Assembly: GCF_000621785.1 (NCBI RefSeq)
Contig: NZ_KK211346.1
Coordinates: forward strand, 635,754-699,753
Length of the DNA stretch: 64,000 nucleotides
Origin: Ruminococcus flavefaciens ND2009
GTDB lineage: Bacteria; Bacillota; Clostridia; Oscillospirales; Ruminococcaceae
Reading direction: 5' to 3'
Below the pieces are notes generated by a model. That model was not told the origin of the DNA, did not search any database, and saw only the letters and a list, made by a program, of their open reading frames with translations. Made by a program: the position numbers and the translations under genes. The first letter of the stretch is position 1; every line of letters starts with the position of its first letter. Shown here piece by piece: positions 31,322-39,200 of the stretch.

Positions 31322-31348
31322 TTGCACACTTTTGTCCACGCTGTGCAA
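31322..31348. promoter_or_regulatory. Candidate operator TTGCACA-N13-TGTGCAA for the GH43 gene
   Basis: A perfect 7-bp interrupted inverted repeat ends one base before the -35 box of the GH43 promoter. TGCACA also recurs at about 31302 and 31356. It could bind a sugar-responsive regulator. Confidence 0.45.
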
Positions 31349-31349
31349 G

Positions 31350-31378
31350 TTGACTTTATGCACAAAAAACCTTATAAT
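31350..31378 (+). promoter_or_regulatory. Promoter of the GH43 dockerin gene
   Basis: TTGACT (31350-31355), a 17-bp spacer and TATAAT (31373-31378) lie about 33 bp before the start codon. Confidence 0.85.
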
Positions 31379-31411
31379 AAAATCAACAAATATATCTAAG
31401 GAGGAATGGAT

Positions 31412-34162
31412 ATGAAGCTTAAAAAGCTGTTTGCTGCTGCTCTCTCGGGGCTTGTTATGCTCTCATCTCAGGCAATGCTCCCCTCATCAGCTGCAAATAA
31501 CCGCGTATCGGTACACGATCCTTCCATTATAAAGGATAACGGAACATACTACGTCTTCGGCTCTCACATTGAGGCTGCCAGATCAACGGATCTCATGAAC
31601 TGGAGGCGCTTTTCCAACGGCTATGCCACAAGCAATAATGTGGAATTCGGCAACCTGTCCCAGAACCTGAAAAAGGCTTTCGCCTGGGCGGGCGAAGACC
31701 TTGAGGACTGCGAGGGCGGCTTCGCAGTATGGGCTCCCGATGTGGTCTGGGACGCTGACTATGTGAACAGCGACGGCTCAAAGGGCGCATACCTTATGTA
31801 CTTCTGTACATCTTCCACCTATATGCGCTCGGTTATCGCCTATGCTGCCTCAAAGAATATCGAGGGTCCCTATACATTTGTGGATACGCTCATTTACTCG
31901 GGCTTTACCAATAATGACGCCTATGTTAAGAGCTCTACCAAGAACGTGAACAAGAAATACACCTCCACAAATATCGACGAGCTCATCGCCGCAGGAAAGG
32001 TAAGCTTCAACAACAGCTGGTTCAGGAACAATGACTTCAACAACCAGCTCTTCCCCAATGCCATTGACCCAACTATCTACTTTGATACCGATGGTAAGAT
32101 GTATATGTGCTACGGTTCATGGTCGGGCGGTATCTTCACCCTGGAGATAGATCCCGCTACAGGTCAGTGCATTCACCCGAAAACAGGACAGACCTCCGAC
32201 GGGCGCATGGTGGACAGCTATTTCGGCACCAAGATCTCAGGCGGCTACGGCAAGTCAGGCGAGGGTCCCTTTATTGAGTACAACGCCGACACAGGCTACT
32301 ATTACCTGTGGGTAACATACGGCGGTCTTACCTCAAACGGCGGCTATAATATGCGCGTGTTCCGCTCAACTTCTCCTCTGGGTCCCTTCACCGATCCCGC
32401 AGGACGTCAGGCTGTACTGCCCACCAATCCGAACCTTGACGCTACTGGTCTCAAGGTAATGGGCAATTACAAATTCAGCTCACTCGACAAGGCTTATATG
32501 GCCTGCGGACATAATTCCGTTCTCCGTGATGATGACGGCAAGTGGTATCTTTTCTATCACGCAAGATTTGATGACGGCAATGAGTTCCACGAGGTCCGCG
32601 TACACTCAATGTATTTCAACGAAAAGGGCTGGCCGGTTGTTGCTCCCTTTGAGTATGCAAGGGACGAGATGTCACCAACAGGCTATAATACCGATGACAT
32701 CGTCGGTGATTACGAGTTCATAGACCACGGCACAGCCACCGACGGAAAGATAATAAACTACAGCAATATAAAGCTCAATGCTGACGGAAGTATCAGCGGT
32801 GCGGCTACAGGAAAATGGTCTCAGGCGAAAGACACCTCCGCCGCTGAACTGACCATAGGCGGACAGGTCTACAACGGCTATTTCCTTGCTGCCAAGGACG
32901 AAAACGGCAAGAAGGTAATGTCCTTCACCGCAGTGGGTACCAATAACCACACTGTCTGGGGCGCTCAGACAAAGCAGTTCACAGGCACGTTACGCTCCGC
33001 AAATGCTGACTTTACCGACAGCGAGTCTCAGCTCATATACAAAGCCGAAACTGTTTCTGGTACAGGTGCGGAGACATATCTCAGCGGCACTTCACTTCTC
33101 AGCGGTACTTCATATTATATAGTGAACCAGAACAGCGGTATGGCTATCGACCTGCCCAACGGCAAGCTTGATGAAGGTACCAATATCCAGCAGTGGGAAC
33201 GCAACGGAAGCTGGGCTCAGCAGTGGAGACTTATCTCCGTTGACAAGGACTATTGCAGGATAGTATCTGTGGGCGATGAGTCCATGTGTATCGCTGTAGC
33301 AGAGAACTCCGCCGCAGACGGCGTCAATATCGAGCTCCAGAAATACAGCTGCAAGCCCAATCAGCTGTTCAGGCTTGTAAAGAGCGGCATGGACTACGGC
33401 ATAGTCTCCAAGTGCTCCGAGGACAAGGGCGGTCTGGACGTATACGAATGGTCAAAGGAGAACGGCGGCAACATCAACCAGTGGAACTACTGGGAAGGCG
33501 GCTGCCAGCTGTGGAGCCTTATACCCGTTCACCCCGCAGTTACTGACGGGAACTATACCCTCAGAAATGTCAGCAGCGGTCTGTATATGTTCAATATGAA
33601 GGGAAAAATAGTTCAGTTCAGCGCTCAGGGTATCAGTGTTCAGCCTGATATGTTCGGCAATATGCCTTTTACTCTTAACGATGAGATCTGGACCTTCACA
33701 AGGCTCAGCGACGGTACATACTCGATCAAGGATCAGCGCGGCAGAGCTCTTACCTCAAACGAGGGGCAGTATTATGAGCTGAAAGAGTTCGCAGGCGATG
33801 ACTCCCAGAAGTTCAGAGTGATCTGCAACAGCGACGGAAGCTACTCCCTCACTCAGGATAATACCTGTGCGGATCTTCCCTATCCTACCGACCAGTCGGA
33901 AACAGAGTTCTGTGTGAACCTGTTCACGGGAAGTGACAGCCAGAAATTCATTCTTGAGCCCATTATCCCCGAAGAAAATGCTCGCGTAGTCGGCGACATA
34001 AACGGCGACGGACAGCTCAACGTGACCGATCTGGTGATACTGCAAAGATACCTGCTGAAAATAGATACTGTCATCGACAATGATGCTGCTGATCTTAACA
34101 GCGACGGAATCATCGACATATTTGACAATGTAAGACTGAGAAAGCTTATCATAAACAAGTGA
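31412..34162 (+). CDS. Secreted GH43 glycosidase with ricin-type lectin domain and dockerin
   Basis: 916 aa. A signal peptide (about 1-28) is followed by a GH43 five-bladed catalytic domain (about 32-430). The first catalytic Asp is in VHDPS (Asp36), a second Asp is in AIDPTIYF, and the Glu is in GEGPFIEY. A beta-rich spacer leads to a ricin-type (CBM13) lectin domain (about 555-710) with QxW-type repeats, then another beta module. A C-terminal dockerin (about 860-916) has two Ca2+ loops (DINGDGQLNVTD and DLNSDGIIDIFD). GH43 enzymes cut arabinose- or xylose-containing side chains; the exact linkage is not readable here. The dockerin would attach it to a cellulosome. The ATG at 31412 is 7 bases after AAGGAGG; an ATG at 31406 is too close. 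Confidence 0.9.
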   Translation: MKLKKLFAAALSGLVMLSSQAMLPSSAANNRVSVHDPSIIKDNGTYYVFGSHIEAARSTDLMNWRRFSNGYATSNNVEFGNLSQNLKKAFAWAGEDLEDCEGGFAVWAPDVVWDADYVNSDGSKGAYLMYFCTSSTYMRSVIAYAASKNIEGPYTFVDTLIYSGFTNNDAYVKSSTKNVNKKYTSTNIDELIAAGKVSFNNSWFRNNDFNNQLFPNAIDPTIYFDTDGKMYMCYGSWSGGIFTLEIDPATGQCIHPKTGQTSDGRMVDSYFGTKISGGYGKSGEGPFIEYNADTGYYYLWVTYGGLTSNGGYNMRVFRSTSPLGPFTDPAGRQAVLPTNPNLDATGLKVMGNYKFSSLDKAYMACGHNSVLRDDDGKWYLFYHARFDDGNEFHEVRVHSMYFNEKGWPVVAPFEYARDEMSPTGYNTDDIVGDYEFIDHGTATDGKIINYSNIKLNADGSISGAATGKWSQAKDTSAAELTIGGQVYNGYFLAAKDENGKKVMSFTAVGTNNHTVWGAQTKQFTGTLRSANADFTDSESQLIYKAETVSGTGAETYLSGTSLLSGTSYYIVNQNSGMAIDLPNGKLDEGTNIQQWERNGSWAQQWRLISVDKDYCRIVSVGDESMCIAVAENSAADGVNIELQKYSCKPNQLFRLVKSGMDYGIVSKCSEDKGGLDVYEWSKENGGNINQWNYWEGGCQLWSLIPVHPAVTDGNYTLRNVSSGLYMFNMKGKIVQFSAQGISVQPDMFGNMPFTLNDEIWTFTRLSDGTYSIKDQRGRALTSNEGQYYELKEFAGDDSQKFRVICNSDGSYSLTQDNTCADLPYPTDQSETEFCVNLFTGSDSQKFILEPIIPEENARVVGDINGDGQLNVTDLVILQRYLLKIDTVIDNDAADLNSDGIIDIFDNVRLRKLIINK

Positions 34163-34166
34163 CCTC

Positions 34167-34215
34167 TTGGGCGCAGCCGGCTGTAATGCTTACCGACTGC
34201 GCCCAATTTTTGCCG
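34167..34215 (+). terminator. Terminator of the GH43 dockerin gene
   Basis: TTGGGCGCAG and CTGCGCCCAA form a 10-bp stem with a 20-base loop, then TTTTT. Confidence 0.85.
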
Positions 34216-34242
34216 ATATACCAATTTGTAACCGCTTTTAAC

Positions 34243-34271
34243 TTGACATTCTCTGTGAAAGTGTGTACAAT
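34243..34271 (+). promoter_or_regulatory. Promoter of the clostripain-type protease gene
   Basis: TTGACA (34243-34248), a 17-bp spacer and TACAAT (34266-34271). Confidence 0.8.
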
Positions 34272-34325
34272 ATATATGTGTGCAGGCTTTTTATCCTGCT
34301 AAAGAGAAAAATTACGGAGGTTATT

Positions 34326-36689
34326 ATGGATCCTAATCAGAAAAGACCACAGGGCAGACGTAAAAACGTCACATCCGGCGGCAGCGGAGCACATAGACGC
34401 GGCGAAGGCCTCGGAACAGGTCCCGTAGGTTCCGGCAGCTATTCAGGCGGTCAGACCGGCGGTGGCGGCGGTGCAAAGAGAGCTGCTGCAGGCGGCGGCG
34501 GTCTCGTAACACTGCTCATTATCGGCTTCTTCCTTTTCAAAATGTTCAGCGGAGGCGGCGGCGGCGGAGATCTTCTCGGCTCCCTCACAGGCGGAAGCGG
34601 CGGAGTTGATATAGGCTCTGTTCCATCAGGCTTCGGTTTCAGCACCGAGGATACTGCTTCGGGAAGCCTTACCAGCGATAACGCTGTTGACACAAGCGTT
34701 GCAACCGGCTCACGCGAAAAAAGAACAGTGATCAAGGGCAATAACCAGGACGTAGTAACCATTATGGTGTATATGTGCGGTACTGACCTTGAGTCCAAGT
34801 ACGGCATGGCTTCCTCCGATATGGAGGAAATGAAAGCTGCTTCCTACGGCGATAACGTCAACGTCATCGTCTTCACAGGCGGCTGCTCCAAGTGGAAGGT
34901 CAGCGGTATCAGCAATAAGGTCAACCAGATCTACCAGATCAAGAACGGTCAGATCGGCAGGCTTGTTGAGGACGCAGGCAGCAAGGCTATGACAGACCCC
35001 AACAACCTTGCTTCATTCATTCAGTTCTGCGCTAAGAACTTCCCTGCTAACAGAAACGAGCTCATTCTCTGGGATCACGGCGGCGGATCCGTTACAGGCT
35101 ACGGCTACGACGAAAAGAATAAGAGCAGCGGTTCTATGAGCCTGGCAGGTATCAAGCAGGCTCTCAAGAGCGGCGGCGTACAGTTCGATTTCATCGGCTT
35201 TGACGCCTGCCTCATGGCTACTGCCGAAACAGCACTCATGCTCGATGACTACGCTGACTACCTCATAGCTTCCGAGGAAACAGAGCCCGGTATCGGCTGG
35301 TACTACACAAGATGGCTCTCAGAACTGGGCAAGAACACTTCAATGCCCACTCTCGACATCGGCAAGAACATCGTTGACGATTTCGTTTCCGAGTGCGCCA
35401 AGAAGTGCAGAGGTCAGAAGACAACACTTTCAGTTATCGACCTTGCCGAGTTCTCAAATACAGTTCCTGCGAAGCTTTCGTCCTTTGCTAAGTCTGTAAG
35501 TACAAAGATCTCAAACGATGAGTACAAGGACATCTCAAATGCAAGATACGCTACCCGCGAATTCGCAGAGAGCTCACGCATCGACCAGGTCGACCTGGTA
35601 AATCTTGCAGAGAACGTTGGCACCACTGAGGGTAAGGCTCTTGCAGATGCCCTCAGAAATGCAGTAAAGTATAACCTCACTTCTTCAAATATGACAAACG
35701 CTTACGGCGTTTCTATCTACTTCCCCTATCAGCGTACATCCTACGTTGACAGCGCCTGCAATACATACGACAAGATCGGTATGGACTCTGAGTACTCCAA
35801 GTGTATCAAGCAGTTCGCTAAGCTTGAAACAGGCGGACAGATCGCAGCAGGCGGCACAGGCTCGGCTCTCGGTTCACTCTTCGGAATGGGCGGTTCTTCA
35901 AGTTCATCGGGCAGCTCTGACATGATCGGTTCTCTCCTTTCAAGCTTCCTCGGCGGCGGCGGCGGAAGGAGCATCGAGGGTCTTGACAGCTCCAACACCG
36001 CATTCATGGACGATACTGACGTCGAAGATACAGCAGAGTACCTCTCTACACACTACTTCGATGCTACAAACCTTGTCTGGGAGCAGAAGGACGGAAAGTA
36101 CACCATGAAGCTGGAAGATGCTCAGTGGGAAATGGTACACAAGCTTGACCTCAATATGTTCTATGATGACGGCTCAGGCTATATAGACCTGGGTCTGGAC
36201 AACCTCTTCACCTTCGATGATGATGGTGCTCTTGTAGCAGATACCGAGAAGAACTGGCTCTCAATCAACGGCAACGTTGTAGCTTACTATCATACAGATA
36301 CAACTTACAACGGAACAGAGCAGATCATCAGAGGCTATGTTCCCGCTCTCCTCAACGGCGAAAGAGTCAACCTCATTATCGTCTTTGACGATCAGCACCC
36401 CGACGGATACATCGCAGGTGCTTCCTCAGACTATGTAAACGGCGAGACAGACGCTGTTGCAAAGAATCTGACAGAACTGACAGTCGGTGATACTCTCGAC
36501 TTCATCTGCGACTACTATTCATACGATATGGAATATCAGGACAGCTACTTCATCGGCGATCAGGTAACTGTTTCAAATAACATGACCATCAGCAACACCG
36601 ATGTAGGAAGCGGCGCCTGCCACATTCTCTATCGCTTCTCTGATATTTACAATCAGGACTACTGGTCAGAACCTATCGTTGTTGACTGA
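34326..36689 (+). CDS. Membrane-anchored clostripain-family cysteine protease (C11)
   Basis: 787 aa. A short basic, Gly-rich N-terminus (1-58) leads to one membrane helix (about 59-74), then a very Gly-rich spacer and an extracellular C11 protease domain (about 140-510). The catalytic His251 is in LILWDHGGGS and the nucleophile Cys295 is in GFDACLMA. A second Gly/Ser-rich spacer is followed by a C-terminal beta domain (about 590-787). C11 enzymes cleave after Arg or Lys, usually after self-processing. GGAGG lies before the ATG at 34326. It is a single-gene unit with its own promoter and terminator; its role in surface protein processing is inferred. Confidence 0.88.
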   Translation: MDPNQKRPQGRRKNVTSGGSGAHRRGEGLGTGPVGSGSYSGGQTGGGGGAKRAAAGGGGLVTLLIIGFFLFKMFSGGGGGGDLLGSLTGGSGGVDIGSVPSGFGFSTEDTASGSLTSDNAVDTSVATGSREKRTVIKGNNQDVVTIMVYMCGTDLESKYGMASSDMEEMKAASYGDNVNVIVFTGGCSKWKVSGISNKVNQIYQIKNGQIGRLVEDAGSKAMTDPNNLASFIQFCAKNFPANRNELILWDHGGGSVTGYGYDEKNKSSGSMSLAGIKQALKSGGVQFDFIGFDACLMATAETALMLDDYADYLIASEETEPGIGWYYTRWLSELGKNTSMPTLDIGKNIVDDFVSECAKKCRGQKTTLSVIDLAEFSNTVPAKLSSFAKSVSTKISNDEYKDISNARYATREFAESSRIDQVDLVNLAENVGTTEGKALADALRNAVKYNLTSSNMTNAYGVSIYFPYQRTSYVDSACNTYDKIGMDSEYSKCIKQFAKLETGGQIAAGGTGSALGSLFGMGGSSSSSGSSDMIGSLLSSFLGGGGGRSIEGLDSSNTAFMDDTDVEDTAEYLSTHYFDATNLVWEQKDGKYTMKLEDAQWEMVHKLDLNMFYDDGSGYIDLGLDNLFTFDDDGALVADTEKNWLSINGNVVAYYHTDTTYNGTEQIIRGYVPALLNGERVNLIIVFDDQHPDGYIAGASSDYVNGETDAVAKNLTELTVGDTLDFICDYYSYDMEYQDSYFIGDQVTVSNNMTISNTDVGSGACHILYRFSDIYNQDYWSEPIVVD

Positions 36690-36694
36690 ACACA

Positions 36695-36722
36695 AGGAGC
36701 AGCCTTCGGGCTGCTCCTTTAA
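36695..36722 (+). terminator. Terminator of the C11 protease gene
   Basis: AAGGAGCAGCC and GGCTGCTCCTT pair around TTCG, followed by a T-rich tail. Confidence 0.85.
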
Positions 36723-36765
36723 TATTGTCAAAATATAAAAATAAATACATGAAATTTATTTACAC

Positions 36766-36794
36766 TTGACATTACTCCCCGTTTGTAGTATAAT
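36766..36794 (+). promoter_or_regulatory. Promoter of the tRNA-Pro/tRNA-Leu operon
   Basis: Perfect TTGACA (36766-36771), a 17-bp spacer and perfect TATAAT (36789-36794) lie 11 bp before tRNA-Pro. Confidence 0.9.
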
Positions 36795-36805
36795 ATTAAT
36801 GCTGT

Positions 36806-36882
36806 CGAGGTGTGGCTCAGTTTGGTAGAGTACTACGTTCGGGACGTAGGGGCCGCAGGTTCAAATCCTGTCACCTCGACCA
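36806..36882 (+). tRNA. tRNA-Pro (CGG)
   Basis: Acceptor CGAGGTG pairs with CACCTCG, loop TTCGGGA gives anticodon CGG, and discriminator A plus CCA is encoded. Confidence 0.93.
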
Positions 36883-36885
36883 TTT

Positions 36886-36969
36886 GCCGCTGTGGTGGAA
36901 TTGGCAGACACAAGGGACTTAAAATCCCTCGGAGTAAAATCCGTACCGGTTCGACCCCGGTCAGCGGCA
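36886..36969 (+). tRNA. tRNA-Leu (TAA)
   Basis: A class II tRNA with a long variable arm, anticodon TAA in AGGGACTTAAAATCCCT, and discriminator A. CCA is not encoded, unlike the other five tRNAs here. Confidence 0.93.
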
Positions 36970-36972
36970 CTG

Positions 36973-37011
36973 AAAAAAGGACTGTATGTGAATACAGTCC
37001 TTTTTGCTTTA
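36973..37011 (+). terminator. Terminator of the tRNA-Pro/Leu operon
   Basis: AAAGGACTGTAT and ATACAGTCCTTT pair around a short loop and are followed by TTTT. Confidence 0.9.
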
Positions 37012-37027
37012 TCTGAATTTACGCAGT

Positions 37028-37057
37028 AAAAAAGCTCCCCAAAACGAGGAGCTTTTG
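37028..37057 (-). terminator. Terminator of the tandem GH11 gene
   Basis: On the minus strand AAAGCTCCTC and GGGGAGCTTT pair and are followed by TTTTT. Confidence 0.85.
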
Positions 37058-37060
37058 ATC

Positions 37061-38830
37061 TTACTTTATGCGCTGTGGTCTTGTCTTGGGAACAGATACC
37101 TCGTCTCCGAGAACTATTCTTGTGACAAGGACCAGATCATTGATCTTTGTTGCACCGCTGCAGTCGATGTCTGCCTCAACGATAGTGTCCTTGCCGTCAA
37201 TAGCCTTGATAAGCTCCTTACGTGCAACAACAATGTCGAATGAGTCAACTGTAAGGTCATTGTTAAGATCACCGGGGATATAGATATCTTCCTCTTCAGC
37301 AGGAGCCTCGACGCCTTCAAGCGACTCGAAACCTGCGGAGACAGCTATATCAACACCGTCTATCTTGACAATATTCTTCGTTACCTGAGCAGAACCGCTT
37401 GAACCGTTTCTGCCCTCTACAATGAACTCTGCTCTCTCAGGATCAGCGATATCAAGTCCGTACTTTACAAATGCCGAAAGATGCTTTGTAACAGGAATAG
37501 TACCTTCCATAGTGCCGTCTTCGGAAAGCTTGTTGTCCTTGCGGACACTCCAGTACTCCTCAAAGAAGCCGTTAAATGGCCTTTTATAAAGATCATAAAC
37601 GCCATCATCTATGCTTACTGTACCAAGGAGCTCGTATTCTTCACCTATCTCAAAGTTCTTCCAGCCGTCAACAACATAGTACTCAACAGTACCTGCATTG
37701 AGCCAACCGTATGCGCCTGCTATAACAGTGCCGTCTGATTCGATATCAGCCTTATAATCTACAGTCAGATCTTCACCCGCATACTCTCTTACGATAGATC
37801 TTGTATTATTTTCGTCAAGATAAGCAAGTCCTCTCATAAACGAAACGCGATAACAATCATTCCATTCACAGTTGAAGGTACCGCCGTCAAGTACATCCAT
37901 CTTCATTGTACCGCCATCGCCAATAATCTCATCATTGTAGAGAGAGTAATAGTATCCGCCGCGTTCGTCGCCTGCAGTTTCGGTAAATGTAACCTGGTCA
38001 AGATTTTCCGGAACATAGGGTTCTTCATTGGGATCGGGCGTCTCAGTCTCGGGATCATGAACTATATAATAAATATCGTTCATCAGAATGTTTGCCTTAC
38101 CCTTTGACTGGAAAACATCAACGCACAGCATTACTTCATAAAGATCACCTAATGGCATTCCTGCCTCTTCCCAGGCTTCAAAATGATCACTTACAGCTAT
38201 TGTGCTTGAGAATGTGCTGTAATCCTCAGAGAGTTTCTCTCTGCGCACGCTCCAGTACTGGGTAGGTCCGAAGACCGATGTAGCCATTGAACAGAGAGCT
38301 GTTGGCTCCTGTATCTTATAGATGTCATATACAGCACCCTGAGATTCGATCGACGATACAGGCTCTTTATCCTGACAGGGCTTGTAATCGCCCCAGTCAT
38401 CTACGATGTGATACTCAACAGATGCATCTGCTGTCCATCCATAGGCACCGATGTTATAGTTACCGTCACACTCTACATTTGCACGGTAAGACATATAAAT
38501 ATCAGAATCCGGGATGTAGTAGCTGCCAGCTCTATCGCATCTATGTCCTGTCATAAACAGGGCACCGTCCTTGACATCCCAATCGCACTTGAATGCTCCA
38601 CGACTTCCTATGCTGAATTTGGTCACATCATCCTCATAGCCTTTCCAGGTCTCATAATCGTAGAGTCCTAAGCCGCCCACAACATTTGTCTTATCAGTGT
38701 TGATCTCCGTAAAAGGAGACAGCACATATCCGGCATTATCTTCTGCATGAGCAGACGCGATAATGCCTCCTGACATACACATGGAGGCTGACATAGCAAT
38801 GGATACGATTCTTTTGAATAGCTTCTTCAT
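37061..38830 (-). CDS. Secreted tandem GH11-like xylanase with dockerin
   Basis: 589 aa. A signal peptide (about 1-29) precedes two GH11-like beta-jellyroll domains (about 33-255 and 290-495), each with the family's YGW, VEY, YDIYK/YDLYK and YWSVR landmarks. A dockerin follows (about 518-577; loops DLNNDLTVDS and DIDCSGATKIN, the second degenerate). GH11 enzymes are endo-1,4-beta-xylanases using two Glu. In domain 1 the nucleophile site is Glu139, but the acid/base position reads Asp238. Domain 2 has Glu383 and Glu472 intact. So domain 2 should be active, while domain 1 may be slow or act as a xylan-binding unit. The start at 38830 follows AGGAGG. It is transcribed alone, with inverted repeats upstream. 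Confidence 0.85.
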   Translation of the reverse strand: MKKLFKRIVSIAMSASMCMSGGIIASAHAEDNAGYVLSPFTEINTDKTNVVGGLGLYDYETWKGYEDDVTKFSIGSRGAFKCDWDVKDGALFMTGHRCDRAGSYYIPDSDIYMSYRANVECDGNYNIGAYGWTADASVEYHIVDDWGDYKPCQDKEPVSSIESQGAVYDIYKIQEPTALCSMATSVFGPTQYWSVRREKLSEDYSTFSSTIAVSDHFEAWEEAGMPLGDLYEVMLCVDVFQSKGKANILMNDIYYIVHDPETETPDPNEEPYVPENLDQVTFTETAGDERGGYYYSLYNDEIIGDGGTMKMDVLDGGTFNCEWNDCYRVSFMRGLAYLDENNTRSIVREYAGEDLTVDYKADIESDGTVIAGAYGWLNAGTVEYYVVDGWKNFEIGEEYELLGTVSIDDGVYDLYKRPFNGFFEEYWSVRKDNKLSEDGTMEGTIPVTKHLSAFVKYGLDIADPERAEFIVEGRNGSSGSAQVTKNIVKIDGVDIAVSAGFESLEGVEAPAEEEDIYIPGDLNNDLTVDSFDIVVARKELIKAIDGKDTIVEADIDCSGATKINDLVLVTRIVLGDEVSVPKTRPQRIK

Positions 38831-38880
38831 TATAATTCCTCCTATCATGTTATTCAAAGCCTATTCGGCTTTATACACAA

Positions 38881-38909
38881 ATTATATCACCGTATAAGGA
38901 ATAATTCAA
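38881..38909 (-). promoter_or_regulatory. Promoter of the tandem GH11 gene
   Basis: TTGAAT (38909-38904), a 17-bp spacer and TATAAT (38886-38881). Confidence 0.75.
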
Positions 38910-38951
38910 GTAAAATATTGTGCGTTTTCATCGTTTGCTATCTTTTTCTAA

Positions 38952-38990
38952 CCAAAAATTGCTATTATATTGTCCCAGAGCTATTTTTGG
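38952..38990. repeat. Imperfect 12-bp inverted repeat between xylanase and symporter promoters
   Basis: CCAAAAATTGCT (38952-38963) and AGCTATTTTTGG (38979-38990) match as an inverted repeat with one mismatch and a 15-base spacer. It might be an operator for either gene. Confidence 0.35.
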
Positions 38991-39085
38991 TCAATAATTG
39001 CTAATTTTTACAATAGCTATAGTTTTTTGTTATATCTGCTTAACTAAATATATATCGGTTTTTCACTGATTTTTCAGAAATCCTC

Positions 39086-39114
39086 TTGACAATACTATTT
39101 TAATATAGTATAAT
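39086..39114 (+). promoter_or_regulatory. Promoter of the sodium/solute symporter gene
   Basis: TTGACA (39086-39091), a 17-bp spacer and TATAAT (39109-39114). Confidence 0.85.
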
Positions 39115-39200
39115 TAGTCTCGGTTAACAACTTTATTCATTTAAAGCTTTACAGGTTTATAATTCAAAACTGTAAATCAAAAAGAAAGGTCTTGATATCA

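Larger units (their letters stand above)
38831..39200. other. AT-rich intergenic region between the xylanase and symporter genes
   Basis: About 370 bases separate two divergent genes, each with a clear promoter. Between the promoters is an imperfect 12-bp inverted repeat (38952-38963 and 38979-38990; CCAAAAATTGCT against AGCTATTTTTGG). There are also further copies of TTGCTA or AGCTAT. No gene was found. Confidence 0.5.
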
